Shown here piece after piece: positions 1 through 6,774 of a stretch of DNA of 11,129 bases (its first letter is position 1; every line of letters begins with the position of its first letter). The translations under genes and the position numbers were made by a program. Source of the stretch: Candidatus Woesebacteria bacterium (GTDB lineage: Bacteria; Patescibacteriota; Microgenomatia; UBA1400; MFAQ01); the NCBI GenBank assembly GCA_020052895.1, contig JAGVOE010000033.1:1-11129 (forward strand), read 5' to 3'. The notes beneath the pieces were generated by a model. That model did not search any database. It had not been told where the DNA came from and saw nothing but the letters and a program-made list of their open reading frames with translations.

Positions 1-857
1 ATATGATCTAGCACCGATAGTTTATGATGTCCCCCTTGGAGTGTCTTCCGTCCTTCAAGGACCTCTGGCATAAAGTACTTCATAAGGCCGGTCGATATTA
101 ATAGTCTCACTCCATCTGCCGGATAGTTTGAGGCCAAAATTTTCAATAGTTCTTCGCGAACTCTTTCCTTGCTGATTTTTCCTAATAGTTCCGCTTTTTC
201 TCCAATCGCTTCCAAAGTTTTTTCCTCGATGGTAAATCCCAGCTTAGCCGCGAATCTAATGGCTCTCATCATTCTCAAGGCATCTTCATTAAAACGTACT
301 CTAGGGTCTCCCACGGCCCGAATAACGCCCCTTTCAAAGTCCAGCAGTCCATTTACCAAATCAATAAATTCATACTCCGTCTTGTCATCTCGAGCGAAGT
401 CGAGAGATCTCACTCCATTATTTGAGTTTTTGATTTTTTGAGTTTTTCTTCCCACCACCATGGCATTTATCGTCAAGTCTCGGCGGGTGATATCTTCTTC
501 CAAGGTTTTGCCCCACGACACATTATCCGGCCTTCGAAAGTCCGAGTACTCTTTTTCTGATCTGTAAGTGGTGATTTCGTAAAGCTCCTCCTTGTCGTCT
601 ACTGTTACCTTAAAAGACACCGTTCCAAAGTCATTGTTATAAAAAGGAGATCTCTTCTCGAGTACCTTCAAGCTTTCCTCCGGGGTGGCGTTTGTGGTTA
701 GATCACAGTTTTCCGGAACTTTGCCTAGGACCAAGTTTCTTACTCCTCCGCCCACCAAGTATATTTCGTAGCCGGCCTCCTCATACTCAGCCATCACTTC
801 TTTGAGGGGTAGTGGCATTAGCTGGAGTTCATCAGGCAAAAGGTTTCTTCTATACAC
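1..857 (-). CDS. cca: CCA-adding enzyme / poly(A) polymerase family tRNA nucleotidyltransferase (3' end outside window)
   Basis: This partial gene encodes a class II nucleotidyltransferase of the family that adds or repairs the CCA end of tRNAs. I start it at GTG 855-857, because a TAAAAT box lies exactly 6 nt upstream; 285 residues are visible. Motifs in order: the VGGGVRN nucleotidyl-transferase loop (residues 35-41), the metal-site segment NCDLTTNATPEE (50-61), FGTVSF, EITTYR, a DFRRP motif, the RRDLTINAM segment, the conserved GDPRVRFNEDALRMMRAIRF helix region, and near the edge HHKLSVLDH, which fits the start of an HD domain. The family normally has two Asp at the metal site (DxD); here the first is Asn50. 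Between INAM and the IDL segment there are about 20 extra residues, encoded by a palindromic repeat. The family assignment is firm. Whether it makes CCA or poly(A) cannot be told, and activity is uncertain because of Asn50. Confidence 0.88.
   Translation of the reverse strand, partial: MYRRNLLPDELQLMPLPLKEVMAEYEEAGYEIYLVGGGVRNLVLGKVPENCDLTTNATPEESLKVLEKRSPFYNNDFGTVSFKVTVDDKEELYEITTYRSEKEYSDFRRPDNVSWGKTLEEDITRRDLTINAMVVGRKTQKIKNSNNGVRSLDFARDDKTEYEFIDLVNGLLDFERGVIRAVGDPRVRFNEDALRMMRAIRFAAKLGFTIEEKTLEAIGEKAELLGKISKERVREELLKILASNYPADGVRLLISTGLMKYFMPEVLEGRKTLQGGHHKLSVLDH
384..450. repeat. Palindromic (REP/RPE-like) element inserted in frame within cca
   Basis: An inverted repeat, TCTCGA at 388-393 and TCGAGA at 400-405 around the 6-nt spacer GCGAAG, sits in the middle of the cca reading frame. 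It is flanked by GTCA on the left and by a T-rich stretch on the right with two copies of TGAGTTTTT (about 422-450). It encodes roughly residues 137-158, including RSLDFARDDK, exactly where the protein is longer than its family. Stem-loops with this CGAGCGAAGTCGAG core resemble dispersed intergenic repeats of bacteria. In-frame placement recalls Rickettsia palindromic elements. The outer boundaries are approximate. Confidence 0.6.
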
Positions 858-891
858 GCTTAAATTTTATCATCTCTAGTACAATAGCCTC
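858..891. promoter_or_regulatory. 34-bp divergent promoter region for cca (minus) and relA (plus)
   Basis: Both genes start from this 34-bp gap. On the minus strand TAAAAT (864-869) is followed by TTAAGC and then the GTG of cca. On the plus strand TACAAT (880-885) is followed by AGCCTC and then the ATG of relA. Each box is exactly 6 nt from its start codon, so transcription should begin at or within one or two bases of the codon. No Shine-Dalgarno fits. Convincing -35 boxes are not visible, and any would overlap the other gene's first codons. Confidence 0.65.
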
Positions 892-2379
892 ATGGAAGTT
901 AGTCCCAAAACCATTACCGCTTTACTGGAAAAAAGTGGTCGTCTGATTGATCAAAAAAGATTTGCTATGGTTTTAAAATATGTAGCTCGAAAACACTCTG
1001 GTCAAGTCCGCCAAACTGGTGATCCTTTCATTCTCCATCCTCTAGCCGTCGCCTCCACTTTAGCCGAGTGGGGTCTGGATCAGGCCAGTGTCGAGGCCGC
1101 TCTTCTTCACGAATTGCCCGAAAATACAGACGTTTCTCTCACCGAGATCGATACGCTATTTGGTCGGGAGATTTCTCGTTTAGTCGACGGCGTCATTCGC
1201 GTGGGTCAAGTTAAGCTCCGAGGCAGCCGCAACGACGAATTTTTGGAAAATATGCGCAAAATGTTTGTCGCCATGGCCCAAGATATTAGAGTTGTTCTCA
1301 TTCGTCTGGCCGACCGACAGCACAATGTCTCCACCCTCGATGCCGTGCCTCTATCAAAACAAAAACGTATTGCCCTGGAAACTCTCGAAATTTATGCGCC
1401 TCTGGCCGACCGTTTGGGTATGGGTGTTCTCAAAGGTGAGCTTGAAGACCACTCCTTTCCCTATGTTTATCCGGAGGAGTTTGCCTGGGTCACCGACATC
1501 GCCAAGCCTCACTTCAAGTACTCAGAAGAAAATATCAAACAGATTATTAATCGTGTCAGACAGCAGCTAGTGAGGCACGGCGTTACCGCCCGCACCGAGT
1601 ATCGACTCAAGCGTAAGTACAGTCTTTATCAGAAGTTAATGCGCCCAGATATCAATCGAGATATCACCCAAATTCACGACCTAATGGCCGTCAGGATCAT
1701 TACCCAAGACACTCCCTCTTGCTACTCTGCTCTGGGTACTATTCATCAGTACTGGAAGCCGGTTCCATATCTTGGCATCTCCGACTTCATCGCTCAGCCT
1801 AAGCCCAACGGCTATCAATCAATTCATACCAAGGTTTTTGACCATCATGGCAACATTGTTGAAGTGCAAATTCGCTCCGAAGAGATGCACCTCCAAGCCG
1901 AGTTTGGCGCCGCCGCCCACTTTGCTTATGCTCACGCCAAACAGCATGGAGCCTTGGATGAGTCTTTAGAAAAGGGGACTGCCTTCAAAATCACTCAGAA
2001 AATGTCCTGGGTCAATCAGTTGGCCATCTGGCAACAACAAGTCATTGGTGTCAAAGAATCCCTCTCAGATTTCAAGCTAGATGCTCTTTCACACCACATC
2101 TATGTTTTTTCTCCCAGGGGAGATGTTTACGATCTGCCGGAAAACTCGACTCCGGTTGACTATGCCTTTAGTGTTCACTCCGACCTCGGTTTTTATCTTC
2201 ACTCCGCTAAGATAAACGGCAAAATGGCCTCCATTGACTCAAAGCTCAAAAGTGGCGATCTGGTGGAAATAATCAAATCCAAAACCGCTAAGTCACCCAA
2301 TAAAAACTGGCTGCGTTTTGTCAAAACTCACAAAGCCAAGACAGAAATCAAAAAAGCCCTCGAAGTGGCTGTCCGTTAG
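892..2379 (+). CDS. relA: RelA/SpoT family (p)ppGpp synthetase with degenerate hydrolase site
   Basis: The enzyme makes the stringent-response alarmone (p)ppGpp from ATP and GTP/GDP. Domains: N-terminal HD-type hydrolase-like region (about 25-175), synthetase (about 210-350), TGS (about 400-462). The synthetase motifs look intact: R238/K240/S244 in RLKRKYS, D263 in IHDLMAVR, NGYQSIHT (306-313), and EVQIRSEEMH (324-333). The hydrolase site is altered. H49 and ADRQHN (140-145) are kept, but the family's HDxxEDT reads HELPENT (73-79), giving Asp-to-Glu at 74 and Asp-to-Asn at 78. The 495 residues stop soon after TGS, so the helical, zinc-finger and ACT regulatory regions of usual ~700-750-residue RSH proteins are missing. 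The ATG at 892 is supported by the TACAAT box 6 nt upstream. dacA follows 19 nt downstream on the same strand. A synthetase-dominant activity is inferred; it could equally be named a generic rsh gene. Confidence 0.9.
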   Translation: MEVSPKTITALLEKSGRLIDQKRFAMVLKYVARKHSGQVRQTGDPFILHPLAVASTLAEWGLDQASVEAALLHELPENTDVSLTEIDTLFGREISRLVDGVIRVGQVKLRGSRNDEFLENMRKMFVAMAQDIRVVLIRLADRQHNVSTLDAVPLSKQKRIALETLEIYAPLADRLGMGVLKGELEDHSFPYVYPEEFAWVTDIAKPHFKYSEENIKQIINRVRQQLVRHGVTARTEYRLKRKYSLYQKLMRPDINRDITQIHDLMAVRIITQDTPSCYSALGTIHQYWKPVPYLGISDFIAQPKPNGYQSIHTKVFDHHGNIVEVQIRSEEMHLQAEFGAAAHFAYAHAKQHGALDESLEKGTAFKITQKMSWVNQLAIWQQQVIGVKESLSDFKLDALSHHIYVFSPRGDVYDLPENSTPVDYAFSVHSDLGFYLHSAKINGKMASIDSKLKSGDLVEIIKSKTAKSPNKNWLRFVKTHKAKTEIKKALEVAVR

Positions 2380-2398
2380 TATAAAATGTGAGAGATCA

Positions 2399-3301
2399 AT
2401 GAAAATACCTCGCCACTTATTTAAACTAGTTTTAAACACCCTTTCTCTCACCGGACTTACTTTATTTTTTATTTTTTCTCCGGTTCTCGGTAAGCTCCCT
2501 GGTCGCACCAAGCCGGAAGTCAAGGCCGCTTTCTCGAGCGAGCCACTCTCACCTGTTTCGCAAGATCTCACCCCTCCCGCCCTCACGGCAGTCGGTATTT
2601 TTGTCATGGATCTAGACACCGGCATCGTTCTCCTGGACAAAAATCCTCACCTTCGGCTAGCCCCCGCCTCCCTGACCAAAATTATGACCTCCTTGGTCGC
2701 CTTGGACTATTTTTCCGAAGGCACTGTCATTAAGGTTATCAATGGTCAAAAGTCTCTCGGCAACACCGCCAAGCTGCTCAAAGGCGACGAGCTGACCGCC
2801 TCAGACACTCTCTATGCCTTACTTGTCCCGTCGGGTAACGACGCGGCTGTCACTCTGGCCGAAAACTACCCGGGAGGCTATCAAGCCTTCTTACTAAAGA
2901 TGAATCAAAAAGTCACCGAACTCGGCCTATCCAATACTCACTTCACCAATGTCAGCGGAGTCGAAAGTCTCAATCATTACACTTCAGCCTTTGACATTGC
3001 TATGATCGCCCGCAACGCTCTCAGTCGTCACTTCTTTGCCTCTATCGTCTCCACCCAAAACATTACCCTTAAGAGTCTCAAGGGCCATACTTATCCTCTG
3101 ACTTCTACCAATATTTTGCTAGGCCAGCCCGGCATTGTCGGTGTCAAAACCGGCTGGACGCCTCAAGCCGGTGAATGTCTAGTCATCTTATCTACTCAAG
3201 ACAATCATCCGGTTCTCATCACCATTCTCAACAGCCAAGACCGCTTCGGTGAAGCCAAAAAAATCATCCGCTGGATCTCCCAAAACTTCCTCTGGCAATA
3301 A
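2399..3301 (+). CDS. dacA: D-alanyl-D-alanine carboxypeptidase (penicillin-binding protein, peptidase S11)
   Basis: This 300-residue serine peptidase is predicted to remove the terminal D-Ala from peptidoglycan stem peptides outside the cytoplasmic membrane. The three active-site motifs of the S11 family are present and ordered: SLTK at 91-94 (nucleophile Ser91, Lys94), SGN at 145-147, and KTG at 250-252. The N-terminus MKIPRHLFK followed by a hydrophobic stretch (about 10-30) is a signal peptide or membrane anchor. The start at 2399 gives this clean signal sequence; an in-frame ATG at 2318 would overlap relA by 62 nt. The protein ends just after the catalytic domain, so the C-terminal beta domain and amphipathic anchor of E. 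coli PBP5 are absent. It lies 19 nt after relA, probably co-transcribed, with a weak GAGAG upstream; a TATAAA/TAAAAT box at 2380-2386 could add a separate promoter. Its stop is 3 nt from the convergent next gene. Confidence 0.92.
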   Translation: MKIPRHLFKLVLNTLSLTGLTLFFIFSPVLGKLPGRTKPEVKAAFSSEPLSPVSQDLTPPALTAVGIFVMDLDTGIVLLDKNPHLRLAPASLTKIMTSLVALDYFSEGTVIKVINGQKSLGNTAKLLKGDELTASDTLYALLVPSGNDAAVTLAENYPGGYQAFLLKMNQKVTELGLSNTHFTNVSGVESLNHYTSAFDIAMIARNALSRHFFASIVSTQNITLKSLKGHTYPLTSTNILLGQPGIVGVKTGWTPQAGECLVILSTQDNHPVLITILNSQDRFGEAKKIIRWISQNFLWQ

Positions 3302-3304
3302 ACT

Positions 3305-4387
3305 CTATTTTTCTATCCACTCGTCTTTTACCGCCGAGACATAAGCGGTAAATCCTTGGTCACCCAAAAAGATATATATCGGCATGGCAAATTTCTGGTT
3401 CTGATTTGAGTCGTAGTAACCCAAGAATATCCGTCTCACTTTTACTTCACCCGTTCTTGGTCCGCCGATACTTACATAGCCACCTCCGCTGGAAAGCTCG
3501 GCCCAAGCCTCTTCTCCGGTCTTAATAGGATAAGTGCCACTTTTGGCGTAGTCGATATCAGTGTACTCATAGTCCATACTGATAATTTTTTCGCTCTGGA
3601 CTTTAGATCCCGAGATCACCACTCGAATCAGACCCTTGGTTGGATCAGTCCGATAAAATGGGTAGCTGGCCACTACTTCCTTTGTCTTACTGGCAGGGTC
3701 GATTTCATCAATATTTTTTCTAAACAAGTCGATCTGAACAAAATCAGCGTCGGACAGTGACAAAGCATTCACCAGCTTTCCCACATCGTCTTTTAAGTAG
3801 GTTACTTTCTCCACCCCGATCGCATCTTCATTGAGTAAAGAAACTCTTTTTAGGTAATTTTCCGTCTCCGTTACCACTGCCTTGTCAGAAGCAAAGTTGC
3901 CCATAACGGCCAGTGTCGGGTTATTTTGCCACTGTCTAGATAGCTTAAAGTGTCCGGAAATAATGTTCATGTCTAACTTGGAGTTCAGCTGGTCTTGGTT
4001 ATTCCAGATATAGTTGGTTTCGGTCGGCTGTAGTGGCTTAAACAAAAAACCAATAGCCGCGGCCGTCTCTACCGCTCGACCGGCGTCAGCAAACCCACTT
4101 CTCTTGGTCGGTGCCCAGTAAACTCTCATTCTGTCAGGGAAGACCGGAACTCGGCCCGTTGGTAGTTCCAGTAAGATCTTCGGTCTACTCTTACTGTCTG
4201 GAAAACTTACCCCCTGCAGCTTGTCAAAAACAACGCTAGCTGGTGGCAGTGGGGGAGGATTAAGTAGCTTGTAGTAGTTTACCGCCGCCACTCCCAGGTA
4301 CCACAGAATAGTAATCACCACAAAGCCTATCCCTCCCCATTTGATGGCTTTTCGTGCTGTTACAGATGCCTCGGTCAGTGTTGCCAT
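3305..4387 (-). CDS. Membrane-anchored extracytoplasmic protein of unknown function
   Basis: I do not recognise a named family. The 360-residue protein has a short cytoplasmic N-terminus with basic residues, one hydrophobic segment (about 17-38, IGFVVITILWYLGVAAV), a proline-rich linker (NPPPLPP), then a long soluble domain predicted outside the cytoplasm. The C-terminal ~80 residues contain a GEEAWAEL segment, a glycine-rich turn (SSGGGYVSIGG) and alternating hydrophobic strands ending in AMPIYIFLGDQGFTAYVSAV. This is loosely like the PepSY/YycH-type domains of cell-envelope regulators, but that is only an impression. It is a single gene, divergent from gltX with a 25-bp gap and convergent with dacA, nearly touching its stop. 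A cell-envelope role is inferred only from topology and from the dacA neighbour. Confidence 0.8.
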   Translation of the reverse strand: MATLTEASVTARKAIKWGGIGFVVITILWYLGVAAVNYYKLLNPPPLPPASVVFDKLQGVSFPDSKSRPKILLELPTGRVPVFPDRMRVYWAPTKRSGFADAGRAVETAAAIGFLFKPLQPTETNYIWNNQDQLNSKLDMNIISGHFKLSRQWQNNPTLAVMGNFASDKAVVTETENYLKRVSLLNEDAIGVEKVTYLKDDVGKLVNALSLSDADFVQIDLFRKNIDEIDPASKTKEVVASYPFYRTDPTKGLIRVVISGSKVQSEKIISMDYEYTDIDYAKSGTYPIKTGEEAWAELSSGGGYVSIGGPRTGEVKVRRIFLGYYDSNQNQKFAMPIYIFLGDQGFTAYVSAVKDEWIEK

Positions 4388-4412
4388 AATCTATATAAAG
4401 TATACTATTCAT
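4388..4412. promoter_or_regulatory. 25-bp divergent promoter with palindromic -10 (AGTATACT)
   Basis: The gap contains the palindrome AGTATACT (4399-4406). Read on the plus strand it gives TATACT (4401-4406), then ATTCAT, then the gltX ATG at exactly 6 nt. Read on the minus strand the same bases give TATACT (4404-4399), 11 nt before the ATG of the membrane protein; a nearer TATATA/TTATAT (about 4391-4397) is an alternative. The two polymerase sites overlap, so the divergent transcripts may compete. Confidence 0.55.
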
Positions 4413-5846
4413 ATGGCCAATACGCACGTCAGAACCAGAATCGCTCCTTCTCCTACCGGCATTCCTCATATCGGGAATACTCGGACAGCACTCTTTGATT
4501 ATCTTCTCGCCAAAAAATATGGCGGTGAATTTATTTTGCGTATCGAAGACACAGATGCCAAACGGTTTGTTGAGGGTTCACTCGAAAAAATTTATCAAAT
4601 TCATGACTTTCTGGATCTAGCGCGTGATGAAGATCCGGTTACTGGTGGACCCTACGGTCCTTATATCCAAAGTCAGAGGTTAGACCTTTACCAGAAATAT
4701 GCCCAACTCCTTCTCGATACCGGAGCCGCTTATTACTGTTTTTGTACCGAAGAAAGATTAAAAAAACTTCATCAAAGTAATCAATTTGCCAAGTATGACC
4801 GTCATTGTCGGCATCTTTCTCCAGAAGAGGTCCAAAGTCAGCTGGATTCTGGTACACCCTATGTCTTAAGAGCCAAGCTATCAGAAACGGGCTTTACTGT
4901 CTGGCATGATCTCGTCCAAGGTAAGCTCAGCTTGCCCAATACCGAGTGCGACGACAAGGTTCTTATGAAAACCAACGGTATCCCCACTTATCATCTGGCC
5001 GTGGTTGTCGATGATCACCTCATGGAGATTAGTCACGTCCTCCGAGGAGCCGAGTGGCTCGCTTCTACTCCCATTCACTTATTTTTGTACGAAGCCCTGG
5101 GTTGGGAGCCTCCAGTTATGGCCCATGTCCCCTTGTTACTCGGTCCGGACAAATCAAAGCTTTCCAAGCGCCATGGAGCTAAATCAGTTTTGGAGTACGC
5201 CGCCGACGGTTATCTACCCGAAGCTATCAACAACTTTCTCTTTTACTTAGGTTTTTCTTACAAAGACAACTCCGATCTTTTAACTCTAGATCAAATGGTC
5301 GAAATTTTTGATGAAACAAGGATTCAAAGACAAAATGCCATCTTCGATATCCAGCGTCTAAACTATCTAAACAGTCAATGGATAAAAAAATTATCAGACG
5401 AAGAGCTCTTTGAGAGATTAAAGTCTTTTATCCCCTCCGACTGGTCCAAAGATAAAGTCCTAAGCATCCTTCCTTTAGCCAAAGAAAGAATGTTTACTCT
5501 CAAAGATTTCTCTCCAGCCGCCGATTATTTTTTTACGCCACCCCTCGTTTCTCGGTCCCTAGTTCTAGATCAGTCCGGCCACTCCGAAGCCGAAACTCAA
5601 GCTTGGTTCGCTTCTGCTAGTTCGGTTATCGAGACTACTGACGACTTTACTTCAGCCAATCTACATAATCTCCTGTCCCAAGCTCAGACCGCCTCCGGTC
5701 TTTCTACCAGAGAAGCCTTTATGTCCCTTAGAGTCGCTCTCTCTGGACGAACCGTCACCCCCCCACTTTTTGACTGTCTGGTCATTTTAGGCAAAAAAGA
5801 AACTCTCCAGCGTCTTTCCGCCATTTTTTCAGATCATGGCCAGTAG
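4413..5846 (+). CDS. gltX: Glutamyl-tRNA synthetase (class I)
   Basis: The enzyme charges tRNA-Glu (and possibly tRNA-Gln, if the organism uses the transamidation route) with glutamate in the cytoplasm. Class I signatures are clear: APSPTGIPHIGNTRTAL, with the HIGH-type PHIG at 18-21, FILRIEDTD, the HVLRGAEWLASTP segment, and the KMSKS-type KLSKRHG from residue 249. A zinc-site pattern CFC...CRH is kept between the two halves of the catalytic domain. The length of 477 residues is typical. I start at 4413 rather than the in-frame ATG at 4341, because the latter would add 24 residues overlapping the divergent gene, while 4413 has TATACT 6 nt upstream and opens directly on MANTHVRTRIAPSPTG. The next gene overlaps its end by 11 nt, suggesting translational coupling. 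Whether it is discriminating (GluRS) or not cannot be read from sequence alone. Confidence 0.96.
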   Translation: MANTHVRTRIAPSPTGIPHIGNTRTALFDYLLAKKYGGEFILRIEDTDAKRFVEGSLEKIYQIHDFLDLARDEDPVTGGPYGPYIQSQRLDLYQKYAQLLLDTGAAYYCFCTEERLKKLHQSNQFAKYDRHCRHLSPEEVQSQLDSGTPYVLRAKLSETGFTVWHDLVQGKLSLPNTECDDKVLMKTNGIPTYHLAVVVDDHLMEISHVLRGAEWLASTPIHLFLYEALGWEPPVMAHVPLLLGPDKSKLSKRHGAKSVLEYAADGYLPEAINNFLFYLGFSYKDNSDLLTLDQMVEIFDETRIQRQNAIFDIQRLNYLNSQWIKKLSDEELFERLKSFIPSDWSKDKVLSILPLAKERMFTLKDFSPAADYFFTPPLVSRSLVLDQSGHSEAETQAWFASASSVIETTDDFTSANLHNLLSQAQTASGLSTREAFMSLRVALSGRTVTPPLFDCLVILGKKETLQRLSAIFSDHGQ

Positions 5847-6714
5847 TAATCTAGCTAGTTCTGTTCAAAGACTGGAAAAAAGATCGGCTATTCTGCGTCG
5901 CCGTCTCCTCAAACACCAGACAGCCAAAAAGTTCTTCACCAAGTCGGTCTTCATCGCTCACAGCCTTCGCCAAAAATCCAGCCATCTCTTGGCTGGAGCT
6001 GGTCTGATCGGAGCCTTGATTACCATGCCGGCCCCCAAAAGTCTGGCTCTAGCCCCACCTCCATCTCAAGTTTCTCAGCCAGCCGAAAATGCTCTCACCG
6101 TTAGGCAAAAGTTAAGATCTTCTCTTCAAGATTTACTACCCCACCAGCCAGCCAAGCTAGTCCCGGACTTAGCTAGCCAGGTAGAACAAATTATTTCTGA
6201 AAATACTCACATTTCCGTCAAGGCTGTTTTGGAAGATCAAACTCTAAATCATCACCTGGGCTACATGGGTTTTGAACAGCATCTTTCACGATTCCCCGGC
6301 GACTCTCTAGCTCAACACGACGAGATTCAGGAGGCTGGTCTGGCCCCGGGTCGCGGCGCTTTTGGCTATTTTGCCAAAGACAGGAGCCTTTTTACTACCA
6401 AGGAGTACTTAAGAGAAAAGTACTACTGTGTGGTTCAGACTCTCTATCTGGAAAACTGGAATCAAGATCACCGCTTCTTAAAAGATTGGTACGCGTTTCG
6501 CAAAATGATGGTCATCAATCCGGTTAACGGCTTGGCTGTCATCTGCGATATTGGTGATGCTGGCCCAGCCGATTGGACCGGTAAGCAGTTTGGCGGCTCT
6601 CCGGAAATTATGCAGGCTTTGGACCTAAACAAAGGTCCTCGAAAAGGACTAGTTCTCATGCTCTTCGTCGACGATCCTAATAATCAAATACCTCTCGGCC
6701 CCATCAACAATTAA
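5836..6714 (+). CDS. Membrane-anchored protein with possible double-psi beta-barrel-like C-terminus
   Basis: This 292-residue protein is not recognised with certainty. The N-terminal ~50 residues are very basic (QRLEKRSAILRRRLLKH) and predicted cytoplasmic, followed by a hydrophobic segment at about 50-66 and a Pro/Ala/Ser-rich linker. The soluble part would be extracytoplasmic. Its last ~70 residues read VINPVNGLAVICDIGDAGP (226-244), then GKQFGGSPEIMQALDL (249-264). That order (NP-x-NG, D-x-GP, a helix, ALDL) recalls RlpA/3D-type double-psi beta-barrels of peptidoglycan-active proteins. The resemblance is by eye only, and no catalytic residue can be assigned. The start overlaps the end of gltX by 11 nt with no Shine-Dalgarno and no -10 at 6 nt, so expression probably depends on gltX transcription and coupling. 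Confidence 0.78.
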   Translation: MASSNLASSVQRLEKRSAILRRRLLKHQTAKKFFTKSVFIAHSLRQKSSHLLAGAGLIGALITMPAPKSLALAPPPSQVSQPAENALTVRQKLRSSLQDLLPHQPAKLVPDLASQVEQIISENTHISVKAVLEDQTLNHHLGYMGFEQHLSRFPGDSLAQHDEIQEAGLAPGRGAFGYFAKDRSLFTTKEYLREKYYCVVQTLYLENWNQDHRFLKDWYAFRKMMVINPVNGLAVICDIGDAGPADWTGKQFGGSPEIMQALDLNKGPRKGLVLMLFVDDPNNQIPLGPINN

Positions 6715-6722
6715 CAATAAAT

Positions 6723-6773
6723 ATGATTAAAGCATTTCGCACTAACAACTTCGCACTAACAACTTCGCACTAA
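6723..6773 (+). other. Possible 16-codon leader ORF ending 1 nt before the next gene
   Basis: ATG at 6723 opens a short frame, MIKAFRTNNFALTTSH, that stops with TAA at 6771-6773; the next gene's ATG is at 6775. Most of this mini-ORF is made of the 14-bp tandem repeat. It could be a translated leader that couples ribosomes to the 108-residue gene, which otherwise has neither a Shine-Dalgarno nor a -10 box at 6 nt. It could equally be chance, because no ribosome signal precedes it. Confidence 0.3.
6736..6773. repeat. 14-bp tandem repeat, about 2.7 copies, ending at a start codon
   Basis: The unit TTCGCACTAACAAC occurs at 6736-6749 and 6750-6763, followed by a partial copy TTCGCACTAA at 6764-6773. 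The copies are identical. The array fills most of the spacer between the 292-residue gene and the 108-residue gene and abuts the latter's ATG with one base in between. Perfect identity suggests recent slippage expansion or a multi-copy regulatory site. Confidence 0.9.
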
Positions 6774-6774
6774 T

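Noticed and set aside
169..441. Plus-strand 90-codon open frame with a Ser/Lys-rich product
   Set aside because: It lies wholly antisense to the cca gene, whose motifs are clear, and its odd end comes from reading the palindromic repeat backwards.
2318..2398. Upstream ATG extending dacA by 27 codons into relA
   Set aside because: The extension is out-of-frame relA sequence, and the 2399 start gives a clean signal peptide.
4341..4412. Upstream ATG extending gltX by 24 codons
   Set aside because: It overlaps the divergent gene; the 4413 start begins on the conserved N-terminus and has TATACT 6 nt before it.
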